A stretch of 41,527 nucleotides of DNA from Rhodospirillales bacterium RIFCSPLOWO2_02_FULL_58_16 (GTDB lineage Bacteria; Pseudomonadota; Alphaproteobacteria; Rhodospirillales; 2-02-FULL-58-16): positions 1-41,527 of the forward strand of contig MIAA01000037.1 of assembly GCA_001830425.1 (NCBI GenBank), in the 5' to 3' direction. Under the pieces are notes generated by a model. It did no database searches, had not been told where the DNA came from, and saw only the letters and a list, made by a program, of their open reading frames with translations. Below are positions 7,881 to 15,789 of the stretch, in pieces. The position numbers and the translations under genes are program-made. How positions within the stretch are numbered: the first letter of the stretch is position 1; every line of letters starts with the position of its first letter.

Positions 7881-9013
7881 ATATCGCCTTCTACGCGCCG
7901 CTGAAGCCTCCCGACCACCCCAACCCGTCGGGCGACCGCCGCATGGCGCGGCTGCTGATGGACGCCATGGAAAGAGCGGGACACACGGTGGAGCAAGCCT
8001 CCGGGCTGCGCTCATATGACCGCGAGGGCGACGCCGTTCGCCAGCGCAGAATGCGCGATCTCGGAGGCCGCATGGCAAAGCGCCTGATCCGTCGATACCA
8101 AAAGCGGCCCGCCCGGAGCCGTCCCCAGGTTTGGTTCACCTATCACCTCTACCATAAGGCTCCCGACTGGCTGGGACCGGCGGTTTCTGCGGCTCTCGGC
8201 ATCCCCTATGTGATCGCCGAGGCCTCCTTCGCGCCGAAGCAGGAAAACGGTCCATGGGCGGAAGGTCACGACGCGGCGTTACGGGCCATCGCCTTGGCCG
8301 ACCTTGTGTTCTGCCTCAACTCGAACGACCGCAGTTGCGTGCAACCGATGCTCAAAGACCCGAGTCGCCTGATAGCGCTGGCCCCCTTCATTGATACCGA
8401 ACATTTCGCCTACGTCGACGGCGCGGACTGCCGTCGGCGCATATCCGAGGTTCACGGCATCGAGCCGAATGTTCCCTGGCTGCTTACCGTCGCCATGATG
8501 CGTCCCGGCGCCAAGTCGGCCTCGTATTCTATCCTCGGCGAGGCGCTGGCGAAACTTATGGAGCGCCCCTGGCGGCTGCTGGCCTGCGGCTATGGAACGG
8601 CGAGCAAGGAAGTCGCGGCGGCGCTGGCCCCCCTCGGCGACCGGGTCACATGGTTCAAAGAACTGACGATGGAAGAATTGGCTCGCCTTTACGCCGCTTC
8701 GGATATTTACGCATGGCCCGCCGTCGACGAGGCCTACGGCATGGCCTTTCTTGAGGCTCAGGCCGCCGGGCTGCCGGTGGTCGCCGGGCGCGCCGGCGGC
8801 GTTCCCGATATAGTCAGCGACGGCTTGTCAGGCATACTGGTTCCTGTCAACGATGCGGCCTTGTTCGCCGCCGCCGTCGATGAATTGATCGGCGACGCCG
8901 CAAAGCGGCGAGCCATGGGCAAGGCGGCCCGGCGGCTGGCGTTTGATAAACACGACATCAAAACCGCCGTCCGCGTTCTCAACGACGCCCTTTGCAGGTT
9001 GACGGCGTCATGA
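7877..9013 (+). CDS. GT4-family glycosyltransferase
   Basis: 378 residues; the ATG overlaps the previous stop by four bases. It is a GT-B enzyme. The N-terminus MNIAFYAPLKPPDHPNPSG has the Pro-rich loop common in this group. The C-terminal domain has WLLTVAMMRPGAKSASY, LYAASDIYAWPAVDEAYGM, FLEAQAAGLPVVAG and GGVPDIVSDGLSGILVP. The acidic residues in DEAYGMAFLE fit the GT4 E-x7-E motif. Substrates cannot be predicted. It is translationally coupled on both sides, to the other GT4 gene and to the histidine phosphatase gene at 9010. Confidence 0.85.
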   Translation: MNIAFYAPLKPPDHPNPSGDRRMARLLMDAMERAGHTVEQASGLRSYDREGDAVRQRRMRDLGGRMAKRLIRRYQKRPARSRPQVWFTYHLYHKAPDWLGPAVSAALGIPYVIAEASFAPKQENGPWAEGHDAALRAIALADLVFCLNSNDRSCVQPMLKDPSRLIALAPFIDTEHFAYVDGADCRRRISEVHGIEPNVPWLLTVAMMRPGAKSASYSILGEALAKLMERPWRLLACGYGTASKEVAAALAPLGDRVTWFKELTMEELARLYAASDIYAWPAVDEAYGMAFLEAQAAGLPVVAGRAGGVPDIVSDGLSGILVPVNDAALFAAAVDELIGDAAKRRAMGKAARRLAFDKHDIKTAVRVLNDALCRLTAS

Positions 9014-9594
9014 TCGAGCTGGCGCTGATCCGCCACGGGCCGACGGAATGGAATGAGCAACGCCGCATCCAGGGCCTGACCGACATCCCGCTAAGCGCCA
9101 ATGGTCGCGCTGTGGTGAAAAGCTGGAAGCTGCCGGTAGAATTCCACGGCTTCCGCCTGATCGCCGGCCCTCTTGTCCGGGCGATGGAGACGGCCCGAAT
9201 ATTAATCGGCGAGCCGCAACCGGAACCTCGTCTGACAGAGATGAACTGGGGCGAATGGGAAGGCCTGTCATCTAACGAGTTGAACCGACGCTTCCCCCGC
9301 GCCGTCAAGGAAAGCGAGCGCCTGGGGCTGAACTTCCGCCGCCCCGGAGGCGAAAGCCCGAGAGACGTGCAAATCCGCCTCGCCCCCTGGCTGGCTTCCC
9401 TGAACGAACCAACGGTGGCGGTAAGCCATCAAGGCGTCATCAACGCCGTCTATGCGCTGGCCGTCGGCTGGGACATGATCGGCAAGCCTCCGCTAAGATT
9501 AATCGACGGCGCGGCCCACCTGTTTGTCGTCAATGATGAAGGGACGCCTCATATCCGCCGCCTCAACATTCCTCTGAAAGAAGCCGCGCCATGA
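9010..9594 (+). CDS. Histidine phosphatase (phosphoglycerate-mutase-like)
   Basis: 194 residues from the ATG at 9010, which overlaps the previous stop (ATGA). The catalytic motif LIRHGPTEWN is at residues 6-15. Supporting residues are the acidic EMNWGEWEG and the second histidine in VAVSHQGVINAVYA. This is the branch-1 histidine phosphatase fold; substrates in the family range from phosphosugars to cobalamin precursors. Being embedded between glycosyltransferase genes and coupled to both, it probably dephosphorylates a sugar phosphate or glycan intermediate, which is inference. Longer in-frame starts exist upstream but sit inside the previous gene. Confidence 0.85.
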   Translation: MIELALIRHGPTEWNEQRRIQGLTDIPLSANGRAVVKSWKLPVEFHGFRLIAGPLVRAMETARILIGEPQPEPRLTEMNWGEWEGLSSNELNRRFPRAVKESERLGLNFRRPGGESPRDVQIRLAPWLASLNEPTVAVSHQGVINAVYALAVGWDMIGKPPLRLIDGAAHLFVVNDEGTPHIRRLNIPLKEAAP

Positions 9595-10739
9595 GCGGGT
9601 CGGTGATGTTTTATGTGCAGCACCTCCTCGGCATCGGCCATGTCATGCGGGCCGCCGCCATCGTCCGCGAAATTACCCGTCGGGGCGTTCCGGTAACTCT
9701 TGTTTCCGGCGGCGAGGCGGTGGCGATGCTGGACCTGAACGGCGCCGGATTCATCCAGTTACCGCCGGCCAAGGCGGTGGATAAGACCTTCAAGCCCCTC
9801 TATGACGAGGAATCCCGGCCCATCAACGACGCCTGGCGCGAGCGCCGTCGCCGTCGGTTGATCGAGGCATTCGAGAACCTGCGTCCGTCGGTGCTGGTGA
9901 TCGAGCTGTTCCCCTTCGGCCGCCGCCAGTTCCGCTTCGAGTTGATTCCCCTGCTGGAGGCGGCGAAGGCGGCGCGGCCGCGCCCCCATATCATCTCCTC
10001 GGTGCGCGATATCCTGGTCGAGAAGAAAAAGCGCGAGCGCAATCTTGAAATGCTGGAACTGGCGCAAGCCCACTTCGACGCCGTCATGATCCACGGCGAC
10101 CCGGATTTCATTTCTTTCGACGCCACCTTTCCCCTGGCCCGCCGCCTGGATGGAAAGCTGCGCTACACCGGCTATGTGGTCGATAACGCCCGCGCCGCCG
10201 CGTCCGGCGGAACTCAGGGAAGCGGCGAAGTCATCGTTTCCACCGGCGGCGGCGGCGTCGGCGAGGAATTATTACGCGCCGCCCTCGCCGCCCGCCCGCT
10301 GTGCTCTCTGAGAGACGTTACCTGGAGACTGCTGGTCGGCCACAACCTGCCGGAAGAACGCCTTCGGGCGCTAATCGCCGAAGCCCCCGCCGGATTTATC
10401 ATTGAACGCGCCCGCGCCGACTTCGGCACCCTGCTCGCCAATTGCCGCCTGTCCATCTCCCAGGGCGGCTACAACACGGTAATGGAGGTTCTCGCCGCCA
10501 ATGCGCCCAACATTATCGTACCCTACGCCGGCGCTGAGGAAAGCGAGCAAACCCTGCGGGCGCGGCTGCTGGAGGAACGCGGTCTGGCGCGTGTCCTTAA
10601 CGAGGCGGCGCTGTCGCCGGCAACCCTCGCCGCCGCCGTTGATTCGGCGCCTCCCTCACCGACTTTCAGCAACGCCCCGCTGATCGACATGAACGGCGCA
10701 AGCGTCAGCGCCGACTTCATCGTCTGTCGGGCGAAATGA
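9591..10739 (+). CDS. MurG-like (GT28-type) glycosyltransferase with altered C-terminus
   Basis: 382 residues, starting with an ATGA overlap with the phosphatase gene. N-terminal YVQHLLGIGHVMRAAAI and C-terminal VSTGGGGVGEELL, SISQGGYNTVMEVL and IIVPYAGAEESEQT match the GT28-like enzyme at 5411-6628. It is the last gene of the glycosyltransferase operon. Its final codons (ASVSADFIVCRAK) appear to have been changed by insertion of the toxin-antitoxin cassette. A 31-base copy of its 3' end recurs in frame at 11369-11399, followed there by a different tail, AGIAKINKNRH, that is probably the ancestral one. Confidence 0.82.
   Translation: MSGSVMFYVQHLLGIGHVMRAAAIVREITRRGVPVTLVSGGEAVAMLDLNGAGFIQLPPAKAVDKTFKPLYDEESRPINDAWRERRRRRLIEAFENLRPSVLVIELFPFGRRQFRFELIPLLEAAKAARPRPHIISSVRDILVEKKKRERNLEMLELAQAHFDAVMIHGDPDFISFDATFPLARRLDGKLRYTGYVVDNARAAASGGTQGSGEVIVSTGGGGVGEELLRAALAARPLCSLRDVTWRLLVGHNLPEERLRALIAEAPAGFIIERARADFGTLLANCRLSISQGGYNTVMEVLAANAPNIIVPYAGAEESEQTLRARLLEERGLARVLNEAALSPATLAAAVDSAPPSPTFSNAPLIDMNGASVSADFIVCRAK
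10692..10722 (+). repeat. 31-bp direct repeat, left copy (end of glycosyltransferase gene)
   Basis: This stretch encodes NGASVSADFI near the end of the glycosyltransferase gene and is identical over 31 bases to 11369-11399. Together the two copies bracket the ParD/ParE cassette exactly. A 31-base perfect match at this spacing is not expected by chance. Confidence 0.9.
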
Positions 10740-10740
10740 A

Positions 10741-10755
10741 TGGCAATCATTGCCA
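10741..10755. promoter_or_regulatory. Palindromic operator of the second ParD/ParE pair
   Basis: Perfect 7-1-7 palindrome TGGCAATCATTGCCA, one base after the glycosyltransferase stop and about 35 bases before the antitoxin start. A further half-site-like TGCCA follows at 10761-10765. Its position fits antitoxin autoregulation. It differs from the TAGC-type palindromes of the other two modules in the window. Confidence 0.5.
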
Positions 10756-10789
10756 AACTATGCCATGCTTTATCAAACGGGAGGTGACA

Positions 10790-11023
10790 ATGGCGACGAT
10801 GAACGTTTCCCTGCCTGATCCCATGCGGGAATGGGTGGAGACCCAGGTGAAAGGCGGCGTGTACGCCAATGCCAGCGACTACATCCGCGATCTGATCCGC
10901 CATGACCAACGGCGGCGGCAGGAACTACAGGCAGCCATCGCAGAGGGATTGAACAGCGGGCGCAGCGGGCGCAAAGCTGAAGACGTCATGAAAGCCGCCA
11001 AGACCCGGCTGCGGAATGGCTGA
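10790..11023 (+). CDS. parD: ParD-family antitoxin
   Basis: 77 residues from the ATG at 10790, chosen because GGGAGGTGA lies just before it; an in-frame start at 10736 would overlap the glycosyltransferase gene. The sequence MNVSLPDPMREWVETQVKGG followed by NASDYIRDLIRHDQRR is a clear ribbon-helix-helix ParD signature. The C-terminal region, rich in Arg and Lys, should contact the toxin. It overlaps the toxin gene by 8 bases. The cassette lies between two copies of a 31-base repeat, indicating that it was inserted. Confidence 0.9.
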   Translation: MATMNVSLPDPMREWVETQVKGGVYANASDYIRDLIRHDQRRRQELQAAIAEGLNSGRSGRKAEDVMKAAKTRLRNG

Positions 11024-11330
11024 TTACGTCCTTTCCAACAAGGCGGACGCCGACCTGGATGAAATCTACGTCTATTCCTATCGGACTTTCGGCGAGGCCA
11101 AGGCCGACGCCTATTTCCTGTCCTTGAGGGACTGCCTGCAAACTCTGGCCGATAATCCGCACTTGGGGTGTTTTGCCGGTCAAATCCAACCGGAATTGCG
11201 CTGCCACCGGCACGCCGGCCACATGGTATTTTACATGGTGGAACCCACGGGCATTTTTGTAATTCGCGTCCTGCATTATGCCATGGATACGCCCAGCCAT
11301 CTAAACCCGGCGGGTAACGGCGAGCATTGA
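11016..11330 (+). CDS. parE: ParE-family toxin
   Basis: 104 residues. The N-terminal MADYVLSNKADADLDEIYVY and YRTFGEAKADAYF form the ParE helical hairpin. NPHLGCFAGQIQPELRCHRHAGHMVFYM and IFVIRVLHYAMD form the sheet. The start overlaps the antitoxin's end by 8 bases, as is common in parDE operons. The expected target is DNA gyrase by family analogy. The C-terminal extension (PSHLNPAGNGEH) is slightly longer than usual and may be a by-product of the insertion. Confidence 0.88.
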   Translation: MADYVLSNKADADLDEIYVYSYRTFGEAKADAYFLSLRDCLQTLADNPHLGCFAGQIQPELRCHRHAGHMVFYMVEPTGIFVIRVLHYAMDTPSHLNPAGNGEH

Positions 11331-11368
11331 ACTTCATCGATACGCCCCCGCCGCCGGGTTGAGACCGT

Positions 11369-11434
11369 AACGGCGCAAGCGTCAGCGCCGACTTCATCGC
11401 CGGCATTGCTAAAATAAACAAAAACCGTCATTAA
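11369..11434 (+). pseudogene. Orphan 3' end of the glycosyltransferase gene (right copy of the direct repeat)
   Basis: Bases 11369-11399 are identical to 10692-10722. Reading on in the same frame gives NGASVSADFI then AGIAKINKNRH and a TAA at 11432-11434. This looks like the original C-terminus of the gene at 9591-10739, cut off when the ParD/ParE cassette entered. It has no start of its own. Confidence 0.65.
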
Positions 11435-11450
11435 CAACGCTGAAAAATTA

Positions 11451-11482
11451 TCCCCCTTTCAAAGGGGGAGTTAGAGGGGGTA
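11451..11482. repeat. Dispersed G/C-tract hairpin repeat, copy 1
   Basis: Perfect 9-bp inverted repeat with a 1-base loop (11451-11469, TCCCCCTTT/AAAGGGGGA), followed by TTAGAGGGGGTA. The last 21 bases (11462-11482) are identical to 24492-24512. It is an extragenic repeat rather than a simple terminator and sits immediately before the ABC exporter start at 11498. Confidence 0.75.
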
Positions 11483-11497
11483 AAGGCCGAAACGATA

Positions 11498-14400
11498 ATG
11501 GAAACCAGCATCTTCAGATATGTGCTGAAGTACAGCATGAGGCAGCAGGTGATATTGCTGTTGATGGCGGCGATCTCGTTTCCGTTCCTTTACATGTCGC
11601 TGGACATTCCCAAGACCATCGTCAACAAGGCCATCAGCGGAGCGCAATCCGGCTTCCCGAAAAACTTCTTCGGCTTCGAGTTGGAGCAGATTCCCTATCT
11701 GATGACCCTTTGCGCGGCGTTCATCGTCCTCGTCTCGATAAACGGCGCTTTTAAGTACTTTATCAACATCTACCGCAGCATACTCGGCGAGCGCGTCATG
11801 CGCCGCCTGCGCTTTCAGCTTATCGAGCGCGTCATGCGCTTTCCGTTGCATCACTTCCGCAACTTGTCCCAAGGCGAGATCGTCGCCCTGGTGACCGTTG
11901 AAACCGAGTCGCTGGGCGGTTTTTTCGGCGACGCCTTCTCGCTTCCGGCATATCAGGGAGGCATTCTCCTTACCCTGATCGGCTTTATGTTCGTCCAGGA
12001 TTCGACCCTCGGCATGGCGGCGATCATCCTTTATCCGGTTCAGGGCTATGTGATCCCTAAACTTCAGCGAAAAGTGAATGCCCTCGCCAAGGAGCGCGTC
12101 AGGACTTCACGCAAACTGTCGGAAAGAATCAGCGAAATGACGTCGGGCGTTTCCGAGATTCACGCCCATGACACCGCTCACTATGAGCTGGCCGACTTCA
12201 GCAACCGTCTGGGCGTCATCTTCAACATCCGCAACGAGCTGTTCCGCAGAAAATTCTTCATCAAGTTCCTCAACAACTTCCTGGCTCAGTTGACGCCGTT
12301 TTTCTTTTTCTCCATCGGCGGATATCTGGTCATTGACGGAGACCTGACCCTGGGGGCGCTGGTCGCCGTTCTTGCCGCCTACAAGGACGTATCGGGGCCG
12401 TGGAAGGAGCTGCTGACCTACTACCAGCGCATGGAAGACAACAAGATCAAATACGAACAGATCGTCAATCAGTTCGAGCCGCCCGGCATGTTCGACGAAG
12501 CGCACATGGAACTGCGCAAGGGACCGACGGAGCCGATCGAAGGCAAGCTGGTCGCCTCCAACCTGTCCCTCGAACTGAGCGACGGCAACAAGGCCGTCGA
12601 TGGAGCCTCGTTCTCGCTGGATACATCGGAGCATGTCGCCATCATCGGCTCCGGCTCCGGCGGCAGATCGGAGCTGGCCCGGATGATCGCCCGCCAGGTG
12701 CTGCCGTCGGGAGGGAAAATATCCGTCGGCAGCAAAAACCTGACGGCCTTGCCCAATGCCGTTATCGGTCGCCTGTTCGCCTATGTGGACCAGGAATCCT
12801 ATATCCGTTCCGGCTCCATCATGGATGCCCTTCTGTACGGATTGAAACATTATCCGGTAGATAACGGCTCCACCGTCGCCGATAGCGAAGACCACCGGAA
12901 AAAAGCCGAAGAGTCGGCCCTGTCCGGCAACAGCCTCTTTGACATCGACGCCGAATGGGTGGACTTCGAGGCTATCGGCGTCAAGAATCATGACGAACTG
13001 ATGGACAGGGCCATAGAGGTCATGCGTGTCGTAGACATGGAGGACGAGGTTTTTCAAATCGCCCTCCAGCGGATCGTCAATGCCGATGACTACCCGGCGC
13101 TGGCCGAGGGCGTATTGAAAGCCCGCGCCGTCATCAGCGAGCAATTGAAAAACCAGGGATTGACCGGCCTTGTCGAGGTCTTCGATAAAAACCTGTTTAA
13201 TTCAAACGCCTCGGTCGCCAAGAACATACTGTTCGGAACCCCGGTTGATTCGACGTTCGATATCGAAAAAATGGGAGAGAACCCTCATGTCCTCGCCGTC
13301 CTGGAAAAGGTCGGCCTGACTGATGACTTTCTCAGGATCGGTCACTCAATCGCCGGCCTGATGGTAGAGTTGTTTATGGGACTGGCGCCGGATCACGAAT
13401 TCTTCGAGCGCTTCAGTTTTATTGATTCAGACGATCTTCCTGATTTCCAGCGAATCATCAGCCAGGCGGCTGCGGACGGTCTTAAAAGCCTTGAGGCCCG
13501 CGATCAGGCAAGGCTTATCGATCTTCCCTTCAAGATGATCCCGGCCCGCCACCATCTGGATATGATCGATGGCCCTATGCAGAAAAGAATTCTCGATGCG
13601 CGGCGCGTGTTTTTCGAGACGTTGCCGGAAGATATGCGTTCGTCCATCGCCTTCTTTGACGCAGAGACCTATAACCCGGCCAGCCGTATCCAGGACAACA
13701 TCCTTTTCGGGAAAATCGTCGGCGGCAAAGGCGAAAGCGCTGCCCGGATCGGCGAACTGCTGGCCGAGGTGATCGACGAACTAGGCCTGCGCAAGATGAT
13801 TCTGAAGATCGGGCTTGATTTTGACGTCGGCATCGCCGGCAAGCGCCTGTCGTCGGCGCAGCGTCAGAAACTTTCCATTGCCCGCTGTTTGCTGAAACGT
13901 CCCAAGCTGCTGATCTATAATCAGGCGGCCACCTCGCTCGACGCCGACTCGCAGGCTGCCGTCTTTAATAGAATCAAGATGGAAATGAAGGGTAACGGCC
14001 TTATCTGGGTCGATGATCAAAACAACTTCACAAATAAATTCGATCATGTACTGCAAGTGGAACGGGGAAAGGTCAAGGAGACGACAAAAACCGGCGGCGT
14101 GCGGCAGTTAAGCGAAAGCGAGACGGAACCGGCGCCGACCGGAAGCGAATTGGACGAGGAAGCCGGCGTGTTGGCAAAAATCCCGTTTTTTGCCGAAATG
14201 GAACGCTCGCAGTTAAAGCTGCTGGCCTTCACCGCCGAACGGCTGGAGTTCGAGAAAAACCAGTTCCTTTTCATGCAGGGCGACACGGCGAAAGTGGCCT
14301 ATATGATCCTGAAGGGCACCGTCGATATTCTGGTCGACAGCGTCGAAGGCGACAGGGCGGTGGCGACCGCCGGCAAAGGCGAACTGATCGGCGAGTTGGC

Positions 14401-15022
14401 CCTGCTGTGCGACGTGCCGAGAACGGCAAGCGTCCGGGCCGGCTCGCATGTAACCGTTCTCAGCATATCCAAGGACATCTTCTTTAAATATATTCAGGAA
14501 AACAGCACGGTCAGCGCCGGCCTGACCCGCCTCATCGCCAAACGTCTCGAAGCGTTGATGCGCAAAGTCTTGGGCACAAATGGAATGTATGATGAAAGAA
14601 CCGGCCTGCCCAACCGCGACCTGCTGAAGGATCGCATAAAATTCCTGGCTTCCGCCAACAAGCGCATAGAGTGCGTTTCCGCCCTTATTCTGATCAATAT
14701 CGACGACTTCCATACACTGAACGAGGAATTCAGCGACGCCCAGAAAAATGAATTTTTAATTGATGTCGCCCGGCGTCTGAAGGGATGCCTGCGCGAGGCG
14801 GACACCCTGGCTTACCTTGAAAATTCAGGCTTCGGAATCATCGCCAATGCCCCGGCGGGCGTTCCCAAGGTCGATACCGACATCATAAAAAAGCGGCTGG
14901 CCGGCGCCATGTCCACGCCTTCCATGATCGGCGCCAAGGAAATCAATCTCGAAAACATGGTCCATTTCCATTCATATCCGCTGGATGAAAAAAATCTCTC
15001 CCTAGCCTTGGACTTGCTGTGA
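11498..15022 (+). CDS. Degenerate ABC exporter fused to cyclic-nucleotide and degenerate GGDEF domains
   Basis: 1174 residues; paralogue of the exporter at 2727-5384 along its first ~870 residues. Exporter membrane domain about 15-325. Walker A is GSGSGGRS (384-391, Lys replaced by Arg). Q-loop-like YVDQ is at 429-432. The xNILFG-type segment appears three times (about 439-448, 571-580, 730-738). Signature LSSAQRQ is at 784. Walker B LLIYNQAATSLD has Asp to Asn and Glu to Gln, and the H-loop position reads WVDDQ. Next is a cyclic-nucleotide domain (about 889-1010) with IGELALLCDVPRTASV, and a GGDEF-like domain (1030-1174: TGLPNRDLL, LINIDDFHTL) in which the signature reads ENSGF, so no diguanylate cyclase activity is expected. 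First gene of an operon: its stop overlaps the deacetylase start by four bases. Confidence 0.88.
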   Translation: METSIFRYVLKYSMRQQVILLLMAAISFPFLYMSLDIPKTIVNKAISGAQSGFPKNFFGFELEQIPYLMTLCAAFIVLVSINGAFKYFINIYRSILGERVMRRLRFQLIERVMRFPLHHFRNLSQGEIVALVTVETESLGGFFGDAFSLPAYQGGILLTLIGFMFVQDSTLGMAAIILYPVQGYVIPKLQRKVNALAKERVRTSRKLSERISEMTSGVSEIHAHDTAHYELADFSNRLGVIFNIRNELFRRKFFIKFLNNFLAQLTPFFFFSIGGYLVIDGDLTLGALVAVLAAYKDVSGPWKELLTYYQRMEDNKIKYEQIVNQFEPPGMFDEAHMELRKGPTEPIEGKLVASNLSLELSDGNKAVDGASFSLDTSEHVAIIGSGSGGRSELARMIARQVLPSGGKISVGSKNLTALPNAVIGRLFAYVDQESYIRSGSIMDALLYGLKHYPVDNGSTVADSEDHRKKAEESALSGNSLFDIDAEWVDFEAIGVKNHDELMDRAIEVMRVVDMEDEVFQIALQRIVNADDYPALAEGVLKARAVISEQLKNQGLTGLVEVFDKNLFNSNASVAKNILFGTPVDSTFDIEKMGENPHVLAVLEKVGLTDDFLRIGHSIAGLMVELFMGLAPDHEFFERFSFIDSDDLPDFQRIISQAAADGLKSLEARDQARLIDLPFKMIPARHHLDMIDGPMQKRILDARRVFFETLPEDMRSSIAFFDAETYNPASRIQDNILFGKIVGGKGESAARIGELLAEVIDELGLRKMILKIGLDFDVGIAGKRLSSAQRQKLSIARCLLKRPKLLIYNQAATSLDADSQAAVFNRIKMEMKGNGLIWVDDQNNFTNKFDHVLQVERGKVKETTKTGGVRQLSESETEPAPTGSELDEEAGVLAKIPFFAEMERSQLKLLAFTAERLEFEKNQFLFMQGDTAKVAYMILKGTVDILVDSVEGDRAVATAGKGELIGELALLCDVPRTASVRAGSHVTVLSISKDIFFKYIQENSTVSAGLTRLIAKRLEALMRKVLGTNGMYDERTGLPNRDLLKDRIKFLASANKRIECVSALILINIDDFHTLNEEFSDAQKNEFLIDVARRLKGCLREADTLAYLENSGFGIIANAPAGVPKVDTDIIKKRLAGAMSTPSMIGAKEINLENMVHFHSYPLDEKNLSLALDLL

Positions 15023-15789
15023 AAAACGCCGACTGGGATGACCTCGTCAATGAACTTGACGCCTGGCGCAAAGCCGGTCTTGTCGCCGCCATGTGGTGGC
15101 GCGACGATGACGCCTGTAAAATCACCGGCGCGTTGGAGCGCCTGCTGGATTTGAGCGAAGAGCATGAAACGCCGCTGACTCTCGCCGTCATCCCCGCCGA
15201 AGCCGATCCGGCTCTGCCCGGCCTGCTGGCCAGCCGCCCCATGATTTCCGTTGTGCAACACGGGTACAGCCATATCAATCACGCCCCCGCCGGCGCCGAA
15301 AAGTCCGAGTTCGGCCCTGATTGCTCTCCCGGACGCACCCATAACATGATGCTCGCCGAATTGAAGGAAGGCCATCGGTTGATGGGCCGGTTTGCCGACA
15401 GCGCGCCTGTTCTGGCGCCGCCGTGGAACCGCATCGATCCGGCCCTGCCGGCAAGTCTGCCCGGCATCGGCATCAAGGGCGTCAGTTGTTACGGCCCCCG
15501 CGCCTCGGCCCGTCCGGCGCCGGGCCTCAGATGCGTCAATGCCCACGCCGACCTTATTGCCTGGCGCGACGGTCGCCGCTTTACCGGCGCCGGAGAGGCT
15601 CTTTCCCTGATCATCGGGCATCTGTCGGCGAGACGGGCGGGTCTTGTCGACGCCGATGAGCCTACCGGCCTTCTGACCCACCACCTTGACCATGACGAAG
15701 ACTTATGGACCTTCCTCGGCGATTTCCTGCATTGCGTCCGCGACCACCCCGCCGTTCGTCTGCTGTCGGCGAGGGAGGCCTTTCAATGA
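15019..15789 (+). CDS. Polysaccharide deacetylase family protein (NodB-like)
   Basis: 256 residues from a GTG start overlapping the exporter stop (GTGA). It resembles the NodB/CE4 fold: WWRDDDA supplies the catalytic and metal-binding Asp pair, VQHGYSHINH the H-x3-H metal motif, and APPWNRIDPALPASL the Arg/Trp motif. There is no signal peptide, so it is either cytoplasmic or exported otherwise. CE4 enzymes remove N- or O-acetyl groups from glycans. Coupling to the exporter upstream and the importer downstream suggests action on the same glycan. The fold is moderately certain, the substrate is not known. Confidence 0.75.
   Translation: MKNADWDDLVNELDAWRKAGLVAAMWWRDDDACKITGALERLLDLSEEHETPLTLAVIPAEADPALPGLLASRPMISVVQHGYSHINHAPAGAEKSEFGPDCSPGRTHNMMLAELKEGHRLMGRFADSAPVLAPPWNRIDPALPASLPGIGIKGVSCYGPRASARPAPGLRCVNAHADLIAWRDGRRFTGAGEALSLIIGHLSARRAGLVDADEPTGLLTHHLDHDEDLWTFLGDFLHCVRDHPAVRLLSAREAFQ

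Noticed and set aside
11451-11482. Rho-independent terminator
   Set aside because: No T-run follows the stem, and an almost identical copy occurs at 24479-24512, so a dispersed repeat explains it better.
12107-13144. 345-codon open frame on the minus strand inside the ABC exporter gene
   Set aside because: It is antisense to a clearly coding gene, has no family-like motifs, and high GC makes such shadows common. The same applies to long antisense frames at 2694-3371, 4719-5396, 14812-15693, 18443-19246, 20071-21018 and 40171-41448.
14585-15022. Active diguanylate cyclase
   Set aside because: The GGDEF signature is replaced by ENSGF, so the catalytic loop is missing.
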